Shown piece after piece: positions 24,624 to 32,416 of a DNA stretch of 33,068 nucleotides. The notes under the pieces are model-generated. The model saw only the letters and a program-made list of their open reading frames with translations. It was not told the DNA's origin and ran no database searches. The position numbers and the translations under genes were made by a program. The stretch covers positions 1 to 33,068 of the forward strand of contig CAMCXH010000015.1 in the NCBI GenBank assembly GCA_945883285.1, read 5' to 3'. Each line of letters starts with the position of its first letter. Position 1 is the stretch's first letter. This DNA comes from Bordetella parapertussis (GTDB lineage: Bacteria > Pseudomonadota > Gammaproteobacteria > Burkholderiales > Burkholderiaceae_E).

Positions 24624-26948
24624 CTAGTCGCCGGACATCCCCATTTCGTCCGAATACGTCGCTGCGCTGGGCTGGCCGGTCGAGGGGCGCTTCGCGACGG
24701 CACGAGCGACCCAATGCGTGAGGTCGTCGGTCAGGCCGCGCACACGGTCGGACAGGTGGAGCGCCATGTTCTTCAGCAGCTGCGCAGCCACATCAGGGTG
24801 CTCCAGCAGCAATTGGTTGAAGGCGGTCGTGGGCAGGAAGCAGGCCGTGACGTCGGACGCCGCGACAGCTTCCGCCGACCGAGTCTCATGGCTCAGCATG
24901 CCGATTTCACCGATCGTCACGCCTGCCGCAAACGAGACCAGACGCCGCGAGCTGCCGGGAAGTCGCAGACCCACCTCGCCCCGCGTCACGACATACAGGC
25001 CATCACCGGGGTCGCCGCGTCTGAAGATCACCGTGTCGCGGGGGAAGTGCACCACTTTCATCAAGGCCTCGACCGCTGCGCAGGTCGCTGGCGCCAGGCC
25101 GCGCATCAGCGACGTCTCGGACAGCGGAATGACCTCGTCGGAAGGGATCTGCAGTTTCAGCCTCTCGATCAGCCGGTCCTCCGCCTGCTCCAGGGCCCGG
25201 TCGACATCGTCGGAAAAATGAAGACGGTGGGCGCTGCCGGGGTCGGCCATGACCTCCAGCAGCTGACGCCGACTGTCGCCCTTGGGCCATTCGGCAAACA
25301 TCATCCGACGTCCCTGTCGTTCCCAGTCGTCTGCAAGCTCGCTCAGGATGCGTGCAGCCGTGACGTCGATGTCCTGGACCTGCCGAAGGTCGAGGATGGC
25401 CGAATCGACCTCTTCCGGAAGTTGCTGCAACCGAAGCTGCAGGGCATCGGCCGTACCGAAGAACAGCGAGCCTTCGAGCTCGAAGAGCGCAATGCGCCGC
25501 CCCTCCCCGCGCACTGCGTCGCGCACCTGAACAGGCCGAACTTTCAGGGAGCTCCGGGTTTCGCCTGTCGACAGATGGCGCACCACGTCTCGCATGTTGG
25601 CGCGTACGAACAGCAGTACGGCACAGGACGCACCGATCAGGACCGCTGCGCCCACGCCCAGCCACAGCGCACTCAGTGTTACGGCCAAGGTAACGACCCA
25701 GTTGCCCAGCAGGGTGCGGGCTTCGCCTCGTGATGCGGCGGCTCGGCCTAGCCCCAGGTGTGCAAGGCCCCTGGGGGCGCCCCACAAGGCTGGCGCCACC
25801 ATCTGCGCGCCCTGAAGGACCAGCAAGCCGCCCAGCGCGCTTTCCGGAAGCAAACCCAACCACTGCTGCCCGAAGATCAGCACGGCCAGCATCGCCAGCG
25901 AATAAAGCAGCGTCACGTACCGGCGCTTCGGTTGCGGCAGCACCAGTGTCAGGGTTCGTGCGGCGGAGGGCGACGATGCGTGGCCGCCGCACAGCGCCGT
26001 CGCAATGTTCGCCAATCCCTGTGCCATCAGTTCGCGGTCGGCGCTTCGCCGCAGCCGCAAGCGGCCGTCAATGATGGAGGTAGTGATCAGCGTATCCATG
26101 CTGCACAGCAGGGCCAGCGTGACCGAGTACAGCGCAAGCAGGGTGCTGGTCTTGAAGTCCATGCTCGCAAAGACCCCGCTCACCGCCTGCGCCAGCCTGC
26201 CGGGGTCGAACGTCGGCAGCTGCGGCAACCCCAGACTGCTGCCCCAGGTTGCCTCCCCGCCGTGGCTCAAGAGCAGCTGGTGCAGGCCGGTGGCGACGAT
26301 CATTCCCAACAGCATCGGCGGCACCCGTGGAAAATGGCGCGCCGCGAGCCAGCAGGTGGCGAAAGCACACACGCCCACGGTCGCGGCACCCCAGCTGGGG
26401 TCCAAGCCGCCAGCCGACAACGGGGATCCGAAGCGCTGGCCCAGCATCACGGGGAAGGCCGTGATCAGCAGGAGCAGGCCGATGCCGCTGGTCAAACCTA
26501 ACCGGACCGGATAAGGCGTGAACTTGACCAGGTTGCCCAGTCCCAGCCAGCCGAAGAAACACTGCAGCAGACCTGCGGCCGCCACAGCCAGCGCAACACA
26601 GACGAGGACCTGCAGGACCCCCAGATTGCCAGCGGCGAGCGGGCTGACCACCAGGCTCGCTACCAGTCCTGCCGTCAGCAGCGCCAGCGACGAGCGCGGC
26701 CCGCTGGCCAGCCGCCCCGCGCCCAGCGTATGGGCGACGGTGTTGGCGACGACCGCGCCGAGAATGGCAAGCGCCATCGCCGTGGGCCCGAAAGCCAGAC
26801 CCAGTGGCGCCATTGCCATCAGCCCGTAGGCAGCATTTTCCGGAACGTTGGCCAGCGCTGCGGACACGGTTGCTGCCGCGCTGGAGGCCCACCCCTGGGC
26901 ACGCGACAGCGTGGGCGACCGTGCCGCCGTTTCGAGCGATTCATTCAT
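24624..26948 (-). CDS. SulP-family anion transporter with STAS and cyclic-nucleotide-binding domains
   Basis: 774-aa membrane protein. Residues about 20-450 hold the SulP transport core with 10-14 hydrophobic segments (NVPENAAYGLMAMAPLGLAFG is the family's first helix region; VKFTPYPVRLGLTSGIGLLL also typical). Residues about 485-580 are a STAS domain (VDSAILDLRQVQDIDVTAARIL). Residues about 610-725 are a cyclic-nucleotide-binding domain (FPRDTVIFRRGDPGDGLYVVTRGEVGL) with an intact phosphate-binding cassette: G680-E681-I-G and R690-S-A, the residues that hold the ribose and phosphate in CRP/PKA-type sites. The ATG overlaps the cyclase TGA by four bases (ATGA), so translation is coupled. SulP carriers move sulfate, bicarbonate or organic anions; the ion here is unknown. 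The C-terminal sensor suggests gating by the nucleotide made next door. Confidence 0.9.
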   Translation of the reverse strand: MNESLETAARSPTLSRAQGWASSAAATVSAALANVPENAAYGLMAMAPLGLAFGPTAMALAILGAVVANTVAHTLGAGRLASGPRSSLALLTAGLVASLVVSPLAAGNLGVLQVLVCVALAVAAAGLLQCFFGWLGLGNLVKFTPYPVRLGLTSGIGLLLLITAFPVMLGQRFGSPLSAGGLDPSWGAATVGVCAFATCWLAARHFPRVPPMLLGMIVATGLHQLLLSHGGEATWGSSLGLPQLPTFDPGRLAQAVSGVFASMDFKTSTLLALYSVTLALLCSMDTLITTSIIDGRLRLRRSADRELMAQGLANIATALCGGHASSPSAARTLTLVLPQPKRRYVTLLYSLAMLAVLIFGQQWLGLLPESALGGLLVLQGAQMVAPALWGAPRGLAHLGLGRAAASRGEARTLLGNWVVTLAVTLSALWLGVGAAVLIGASCAVLLFVRANMRDVVRHLSTGETRSSLKVRPVQVRDAVRGEGRRIALFELEGSLFFGTADALQLRLQQLPEEVDSAILDLRQVQDIDVTAARILSELADDWERQGRRMMFAEWPKGDSRRQLLEVMADPGSAHRLHFSDDVDRALEQAEDRLIERLKLQIPSDEVIPLSETSLMRGLAPATCAAVEALMKVVHFPRDTVIFRRGDPGDGLYVVTRGEVGLRLPGSSRRLVSFAAGVTIGEIGMLSHETRSAEAVAASDVTACFLPTTAFNQLLLEHPDVAAQLLKNMALHLSDRVRGLTDDLTHWVARAVAKRPSTGQPSAATYSDEMGMSGD

Positions 26949-28798
26949 TGAGGCGGATTCCAGAGGGAGCCGACCCAGACCTCTTCGAGTGCAGCGCGGC
27001 CTCGCAGAAGCTGCGGCGCGAGTCTTGTGAGGCCCCGCTGCTCGGCCCAGCGGCGGGCCTGCGGCGTGGCGGCGATGAGGGCACTCGACAGCGCCAGCGA
27101 GGCCTCGCTGGCTCGCGCACTTTCCTGCAGGCGGCTCGCGGTGTTCACCACGTCACCGCTGACGGACACGCGGCGATGCCGATCCCCACCCAGCACACCC
27201 AACTGCACCGGCCCCGCATGGGCGCTGAACCGCAGCCCGAGGCCGGGCCATTCCGGAGACGCGAGCACAGCGGCGTCGAGCTGTTCGATGAAACGCAGCC
27301 CCCGTTCGACATCGTCTGCGCCGGGCTCGGGCACACCGAAGACGACGAGCGCACCGTCCCCTGCAAAGTCCGCGATCATTCCGCCGCAGCGATCCGCCGC
27401 CTGTTCGACCAGGCGCGTGAACAAGGCCAGGAGCGCATGGGTGCGCTGCGGGCCCGAGTGCTCGGCGTGGGGCGTGAACCCCACGACATCGACAAAAACG
27501 ACTACAGCAGGCTGCGGTGGCCTGTGCTGCAGGGCGTTAGCCTGCGTGGCGAGTGTCTCCACCAGGGCTGGCGACTGGTACCGAGCCAGGTTGGTGGCAC
27601 GCCGCCGCTGATCGAAACGCTGGGCGGCGGCACTCACCACCGCGCCCAGTGTCAGGCACATCAACACCGTGCTGGCGTCGATCCACCAGCCCGCCAGGAA
27701 CGCTGCCTGCAGCGCGGCGGCTGCCGCCACCGCCACCAAAACGGTGGCCAGGGTGGCGATGAGTTGGCCGCCCAGCCCGGCGGCAAAAAAGCCCGCGGCG
27801 GCGGCGAGCAGGCCCATCGAGGCACTGGCGAACCATGCGACCCCATCACGGCGCAGCGAACGCCCTGTCAACAGGTTGGCGGCGAAGGTCGCATGCACCT
27901 CGACGCCGGGCATCGTCGCGTCGAACGGCGTGGCGTGCCGGTCGCCGAACCCGGTGCCTGTCGCGCCGATGAAAACGATCTTTCCGCGGAGGTCGGCCTG
28001 CGACACGGAAGCGGCGGAAAAAGTCGGAATCGACCCCGCCGGGCCGTAGTAGTCCAAGGGGACCGTGCCGCGCAGGTCGAGCGGCAGCGAGATCGACCCG
28101 AGCTCCAATCGCCCGCCGACGCCGTTGGCATTGGCCAGGTATCGGGCAGGCCCCGTTTGCGCCGTCACGGCGGCGACTGCGAGTGCGGGCAGGTGTGCGA
28201 GCCCTTCCGAAGTACGCAGCGCCAGTACGGGGCGCATGCGGCGCAGCACCCCGTCCGGCCCGTGCACGACCGTCACATGGGCCGATCCGGCAGCCTCCTG
28301 CAGCGCCGGAACCGGCCCCAAGGCGGGAAGCGGGGACTGCGGCTCGGGTCCCGTGACGAGGCTCAAGCCACCGCGCTGTTGCAGCGGCCCTGCAGAGGCA
28401 CCCGACGCGGCCTCGGCCACCCCGAGGATGGCCGCGCCTCGAGCCAGTGCGGCTGCGAGCACCGAATCGTCCGATCGCACATCCACGAGCAGAAAGTCCA
28501 GTGCCAGCACCTGAGCACCTGCCACCCACGCGTCGGCGACGACCGCCCCCAAGGCCGTGCGTGCCGGCGGGAAGGTGGCAAATTTTTCGATGGCAGCGTC
28601 GTCAAATGCGACGATCGCCACCTGCTGCGGCGCGGGCAGCGGCCCGCGCAGAAGGAACCTCGCGTCGAGGAGGCGCCCCTCGATGCCCTGCCAGAAAACG
28701 CCACGTTCGCCGGGTTGCCACAGGCCCAGCAGCAGTGCACCCACCGCGACGGCAGCCATTGCTCCCAGCCGCTCAGAACGCACACGCCCCCTGGGCAT
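26945..28798 (-). CDS. CHASE2-domain class III adenylate/guanylate cyclase
   Basis: 617-aa membrane receptor cyclase. The start at 28798 overlaps the FecR stop by one base (TGATG). It has an N-terminal membrane anchor (about residues 11-27); an extracytoplasmic CHASE2 sensor (about 35-310: IEGRLLDARFLLRG, VAIVAFDDAAIEKF, KIVFIGATGTGFGDRHATPF); two or three membrane helices (about 320-395); and a class III cyclase domain (about 430-600). Metal-binding D437 (VFVDVVGFT) and D481 (FAGDGALVVFG) are present, as are transition-state residues N552 and R556 (VVNTASRLQ). The position that normally holds the purine-contacting Lys (K-F-x-GD) is Asp477 (IADFAGD), and the second specificity position is Ser545 (others have Asp or Thr). 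It is therefore probably active, but the base preference is uncertain. Confidence 0.88.
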   Translation of the reverse strand: MPRGRVRSERLGAMAAVAVGALLLGLWQPGERGVFWQGIEGRLLDARFLLRGPLPAPQQVAIVAFDDAAIEKFATFPPARTALGAVVADAWVAGAQVLALDFLLVDVRSDDSVLAAALARGAAILGVAEAASGASAGPLQQRGGLSLVTGPEPQSPLPALGPVPALQEAAGSAHVTVVHGPDGVLRRMRPVLALRTSEGLAHLPALAVAAVTAQTGPARYLANANGVGGRLELGSISLPLDLRGTVPLDYYGPAGSIPTFSAASVSQADLRGKIVFIGATGTGFGDRHATPFDATMPGVEVHATFAANLLTGRSLRRDGVAWFASASMGLLAAAAGFFAAGLGGQLIATLATVLVAVAAAAALQAAFLAGWWIDASTVLMCLTLGAVVSAAAQRFDQRRRATNLARYQSPALVETLATQANALQHRPPQPAVVVFVDVVGFTPHAEHSGPQRTHALLALFTRLVEQAADRCGGMIADFAGDGALVVFGVPEPGADDVERGLRFIEQLDAAVLASPEWPGLGLRFSAHAGPVQLGVLGGDRHRRVSVSGDVVNTASRLQESARASEASLALSSALIAATPQARRWAEQRGLTRLAPQLLRGRAALEEVWVGSLWNPPQ

Positions 28799-29409
28799 CA
28801 CCAGTCGGCGCCGAGCAGCTCGCCGAATCGGGCAATGCGGGGGGGTCTCCACTGGACCACCGGCTTGAATTCACCGCTGTCCGACACATCGACGCCGTCA
28901 CCGGGGCCCAGCCTGACCGCGCCCCCGTCGGCCGACACCGCGACCGTGCCTTCCCGGGTGAACACTTCGCTCACGCCATTGCTCCAGCGCATCGCCCATT
29001 CAGTGGATCGCACCGCAGCCACCGCCGAGGGCGTGCGGACCTGCACACCGCCACCACTGCCCTTGAAGATGAAACCGACGATTCCGTCCAGCAGGCGCAG
29101 GCCGAATGTCTGCGTCTCGGCGGCCAGCAGGCCCTCGACCGTGATGACGCTGTCGGGGCCGAGCACCACCTTGAGGTTGTTGGCGCAGGTCATGGTGATG
29201 CGCGACTGCGACTGCGTGCGGACCGTGTCGGCGGCAGCGAGCGCCTGGCCCGTTTGCGCGGCACGTGGCGCAGAGCCGCCCGCCGAGACCATCGCTGTTC
29301 CCTCGATTCGCTGGACCAAGCAGGTCCCGGTGGACTGGGCATGAGCGGGGTGGAGGCAGAAGAGGAGGGCTGCCAAAGCGATGCCGAAACGGCAACGTGC
29401 CTGGATCAT
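28798..29409 (-). CDS. FecR-domain exported protein
   Basis: 203-aa protein. The ATG at 29409 is chosen because it opens a signal peptide (MIQARCRFGIALAALLFCLH, cleaved after AHA-Q); longer in-frame starts (29457, 29481) lack both a ribosome site and a sensible N-terminus. Residues about 35-165 form the FecR fold (VQRIEGTAMVSAGG; GQALAAADTVRTQSQSRITMTCANNLKVVLGPDSVITVEG; VRTPSAVAAVRSTEWAMRW; EVFTREGTVAVSADGG). This is the soluble periplasmic FecR type often found with CHASE2 cyclases, not the membrane anti-sigma regulator. It is the first gene of the three-gene coupled operon and probably presents an envelope signal to the CHASE2 domain. Confidence 0.83.
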   Translation of the reverse strand: MIQARCRFGIALAALLFCLHPAHAQSTGTCLVQRIEGTAMVSAGGSAPRAAQTGQALAAADTVRTQSQSRITMTCANNLKVVLGPDSVITVEGLLAAETQTFGLRLLDGIVGFIFKGSGGGVQVRTPSAVAAVRSTEWAMRWSNGVSEVFTREGTVAVSADGGAVRLGPGDGVDVSDSGEFKPVVQWRPPRIARFGELLGADW

Positions 29410-29648
29410 GGTGACAAGTTCCGTTGACTGACGCGCATTGCCATGGGGCGTGCTCATGTGCGTGAATCGAGCAGCGCGCACATCATCAATGCTCGCCTTG
29501 TTCTTGTCGAGCCTGGCGGATCAATCGCGTGCGGCACAGCATCACGAACAGGCTGCTCAACGGCCCAAGCGCTCACGGAAGTGAGGTGTCCTGATCTGAT
29601 GGTCTCGTAGACGCAGTTGATGGAAGCAGGCGACAGCGAAGCATGCTG

Positions 29649-32255
29649 TCAAGGAAAGCCGATGACGTTGACGGGAGTGGGTTTGGAGAAGCCGAGGGTG
29701 CCGTCGCCGAGTTGACGCGAAGAGTTAAGCCCCCAGCACTTGACCCCGCCTGCACTGGTGAGCGCGCAAGCGTGGCCGCCTGCACTTATTGCGACAACTC
29801 CACTGCCCAGCCCAGAAACGTCCACCGGCGTAAGGCGGTTTGTTGTGCTGCCGTCGCCGAGTTCACCCCAAGGGTTACTCCCCCAGCATTTGACCCCGCC
29901 TGCACTGGTAAGCGAGCAGGTGTCTGTCCAGCCTGCACTGATTGCGACAACCCCACTGCCGAGCCCAGAAACGTCCACCGGCGTGAGGCGGTCTGTGATG
30001 CTACCGTCACCGAGTTGACCGTCACCGTTACGCCCCCAGCACTTGACCCCGCCTGCGCTGGTGAGCGCGCAGGTGTGTCCGCCGCGTGCACTGATTGCGA
30101 CAACTCCACTGGCTAGGTCAGGAACGTCCACCGGCGTAAAGCTGGATGTTGTGCTGCCGTCGCCGAGTTGACCCCCGGAGTTACTCCCCCAGCATTTGAC
30201 CCCGCGTGCACTGGTAAGCGCGCAGGTGTGCGCGCCGCCTGCACTGATTGCGACAACTCCACGCCCTAGCCCAGAAACGTCCACCGGTGTGAGGCGGTCT
30301 GTTGTGCTGCCGTCGCCGAGTTGACCTCGAGCGTTACGCCCCCAGCACTTGACCCCGCCTGCACTGGTAAGCGCGCAGGTGTGATCGCCGCGTGTACTTA
30401 TTGCGACAACCCCACTGCCCAGCCCAAAAACGTCCACCGGTGTGAGGCGGTCTGTTGTGCTGCCGTCGCCGAGTCGACCTAAAGCGTTACGCCCCCAGCA
30501 CTTGACCCCGCCTGCACTGGTAAGCGCGCAGGTGTGCTCATCGCCTGCACCGATTGCGACAACCCCACTGCCTAGCCCTGAAACGTCCACCGGCGTGGGG
30601 CGGTCTGTGATGCTACCGTCACCGAGTTGACCGTCACCGTTACTCCCCCAGCACTTGACCCCGCCTGCACTGGTAAGCGCGCAGGTGTGGAAACCACCTA
30701 CACTGATTGCCCCAAGCGGCGGCCCAACAGTAAATCGTCCGAACGCAGTGAAGCCCGTGGTCAGGCTAGCGGCGCTTTCTGTGACAAGCAACATCACAGC
30801 AACCTGCTTCTCCAGTTTGGTGGGGAAATTGATCGTGAATTTGCCGTCTGCACCAATCAGAGTGCCTTCGCCCTGACTCACGCCATCCTTGTACACATGG
30901 AGGAACACCGGTTTGACGCTGGCGGCAGGGCGCGTGAGCTGGCCCTGCACCGTCTTGCCGTCCTCGTAGGGAATCTCTACCGTGAAATCTGCCTTCACAT
31001 CGAGCACTTTGGTGACCGAGTCCTTCGGATTCGTGATGCTCAGGTTCTTGAAATAGTCGGCCAGCTTCCCGTTCTTCCAGTCGGCCACGATCGCTGCGAA
31101 CTGCCCTGGGGAGGCAAAGGTATCGTCTGTGGCGTAGCCGATGTAATCGAACAGATCTTGCGGGTAGCCGCCCATTGAGTAGACACCCCAGCCGCTGGCG
31201 AACTTCCAGGGGAGACTCACCTCCGTCTTGGGAAAGTTGGAATCATAGATGCGGAACGCCTTGGTCATCGCGTCATAGCCGTAGACGGTGACAGCGTGGG
31301 CATTATCGGTACCGTTGGTAGCGTGCAGGTGCAGTGGCTGCCCAGTGACGATCATCGACTGCAGCATCAGACGACCTGCGTCGTGCGGAGGAGGAATGAC
31401 GACGCTGCTTGAAACTGTGGCCCACTTGCTGATGATCACACTGTAAGTCAGGGCCAGTGCCGATCGCGTTATCTCGTCATCGGTCGAGTCCTCGGCCTTG
31501 CCCTCCTGCGCGAAGGCATAGAGCGGCTTCGCGCCTTGATTGCGAAAGTAATAGGTTGAAAGCGAGGCGAAGGCAGCGCAGTGCCCGCCAAACTGAAACG
31601 ACCCGAAATTCTGGTGCAGGATGGAGTCTGCGGCGAGCGAAAACCCGGTGTTCACCTCGGGCTCGATGCCCAGACCAAGCAGTGCCAGCGCCACGAACTT
31701 GCTGAAGTGTGAGGTGCGAAAGCTCACTGTGCCTGCCGCGCGATCGACCGCGATCACTGACACCGCCTGGTAGCGCTGCGCCGCCTCGTCGAAATAAAAG
31801 ACCGCTGGCGGCATGTCGCCAGCGGTCTTGACGTCATAGGGCATCGTAACCACCACAGGACGGTTGAAAGTATTGTCCTTGCCGTCGGCAATCTTCAGCA
31901 CCAGCACCTTGGACACCTGAGTGGCGCCTGCGTCCATCGCTTCTTTTCTCAGGGGCGCGGGCAAGGCATCCTCATAGCCCACCTGCAGTTGCGCATCTTC
32001 GATCACGGCGCCCGCAGGGAACTCGATGGTGGCACCCTTGAAGGCGGAGGCGTCGCCGCTCACCTTGATGACAGTCGCGGCGGTGGCGCTGGTCTTCAAA
32101 TCGCTGCGCAGCAGTTCGCTGAACACCGCGGTGGGCTGCCCTGAGACTGCCCCGGAAGGCTGACCTGAGGATGCCTCACCGTTGCCACTGCCACTGCCGC
32201 CGCAGGCTGTCAGGAACAAGGTCACCAGCAGGGTCAGGACATATCGAAAACGCAT
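29649..32255 (-). CDS. Lipoprotein with ZU5-like, papain-like and near-identical RCC1-propeller domains
   Basis: 868-aa exported lipoprotein. The start [20 protein letters not shown] follows GGAG; the lipobox Cys is residue 18. Parts: low-complexity linker (19-45); ZU5-like beta domain (about 60-190, [20 protein letters not shown] and [10 protein letters not shown]); a peptidase-C39/papain-like domain (about 205-400) with Cys226 ([15 protein letters not shown]), His320 ([12 protein letters not shown]) and Asp338 (FRIYDSNFP) in the order of a cysteine-protease triad; a beta domain (about 415-510); then seven RCC1 blades of 51 residues (about 515-868). The blades are almost the same sequence, unlike those of the first RCC1 gene. 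Active hydrolysis is inferred from residue order only. It is divergent from the response regulator and shares the palindrome and cassette with the gene at 20058. Confidence 0.85.
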   Translation of the reverse strand: MRFRYVLTLLVTLFLTACGGSGSGNGEASSGQPSGAVSGQPTAVFSELLRSDLKTSATAATVIKVSGDASAFKGATIEFPAGAVIEDAQLQVGYEDALPAPLRKEAMDAGATQVSKVLVLKIADGKDNTFNRPVVVTMPYDVKTAGDMPPAVFYFDEAAQRYQAVSVIAVDRAAGTVSFRTSHFSKFVALALLGLGIEPEVNTGFSLAADSILHQNFGSFQFGGHCAAFASLSTYYFRNQGAKPLYAFAQEGKAEDSTDDEITRSALALTYSVIISKWATVSSSVVIPPPHDAGRLMLQSMIVTGQPLHLHATNGTDNAHAVTVYGYDAMTKAFRIYDSNFPKTEVSLPWKFASGWGVYSMGGYPQDLFDYIGYATDDTFASPGQFAAIVADWKNGKLADYFKNLSITNPKDSVTKVLDVKADFTVEIPYEDGKTVQGQLTRPAASVKPVFLHVYKDGVSQGEGTLIGADGKFTINFPTKLEKQVAVMLLVTESAASLTTGFTAFGRFTVGPPLGAISVGGFHTCALTSAGGVKCWGSNGDGQLGDGSITDRPTPVDVSGLGSGVVAIGAGDEHTCALTSAGGVKCWGRNALGRLGDGSTTDRLTPVDVFGLGSGVVAISTRGDHTCALTSAGGVKCWGRNARGQLGDGSTTDRLTPVDVSGLGRGVVAISAGGAHTCALTSARGVKCWGSNSGGQLGDGSTTSSFTPVDVPDLASGVVAISARGGHTCALTSAGGVKCWGRNGDGQLGDGSITDRLTPVDVSGLGSGVVAISAGWTDTCSLTSAGGVKCWGSNPWGELGDGSTTNRLTPVDVSGLGSGVVAISAGGHACALTSAGGVKCWGLNSSRQLGDGTLGFSKPTPVNVIGFP
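29652..30713 (-). repeat. Seven tandem 153-bp RCC1-coding repeats
   Basis: The string [15 protein letters not shown] recurs with little change at 51-residue spacing. In DNA, CCCCAGCACTTGACCCCGCC recurs at about 153-bp intervals from about 29731 to 30650, with one 150-bp step near the C-terminus. Variation is confined to short windows before HTC and after CWG. The DNA identity is high enough for slippage or recombination to add or remove blades. Confidence 0.85.
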
Positions 32256-32416
32256 CAGGGTGCTCCGGAAGTGCAGCGCGATGCAGACGCGCTGAAGCTG
32301 AAACGATCCGGATTCGGCACAGCCTCAGCTACCCATGTTCATGGGGGTATTCGCAGCGCGCGCTCAAGGCTAAGCTGTCAGATTGTTTTGGTGTGCCTGC
32401 CCGTCCATGCCCGAAG
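32200..32416 (-). repeat. Duplicated promoter/signal-peptide cassette, copy C
   Basis: 217 bp matching 22949-23161 with a few substitutions and small indels. It includes the lipoprotein signal-peptide codons, leader, palindrome and the first ten bases of the response regulator gene (32407-32416). It is probably the parental arrangement, because here both divergent genes are intact. Confidence 0.75.
32332..32345. promoter_or_regulatory. Conserved palindromic operator, copy C
   Basis: CCCATGTTCATGGG between the divergent lipoprotein (ATG 32255, 77 bp away) and response regulator (ATG 32407, 61 bp away). It is a candidate self-regulatory site of that response regulator. Confidence 0.6.

Noticed and set aside
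26804-29344. Very long open frame on the plus strand (846 codons) opposite the SulP, cyclase and FecR genes
   Set aside because: It is an antisense shadow caused by high GC. The minus-strand genes have clear domains, ribosome sites and coupled overlaps, and the plus-strand translation has low-complexity Arg/Gln/His composition.
29632-29650. GACAGC/GCTGTC stem at the end of the second RCC1 gene as a terminator
   Set aside because: The 6-bp stem overlaps the stop codon and is not followed by a T-run on the minus strand.
29652-30713. CRISPR-like regular repeat spacing
   Set aside because: The repeats are 153 bp, in frame, and encode RCC1 blades. There are no short unique spacers and no cas genes.
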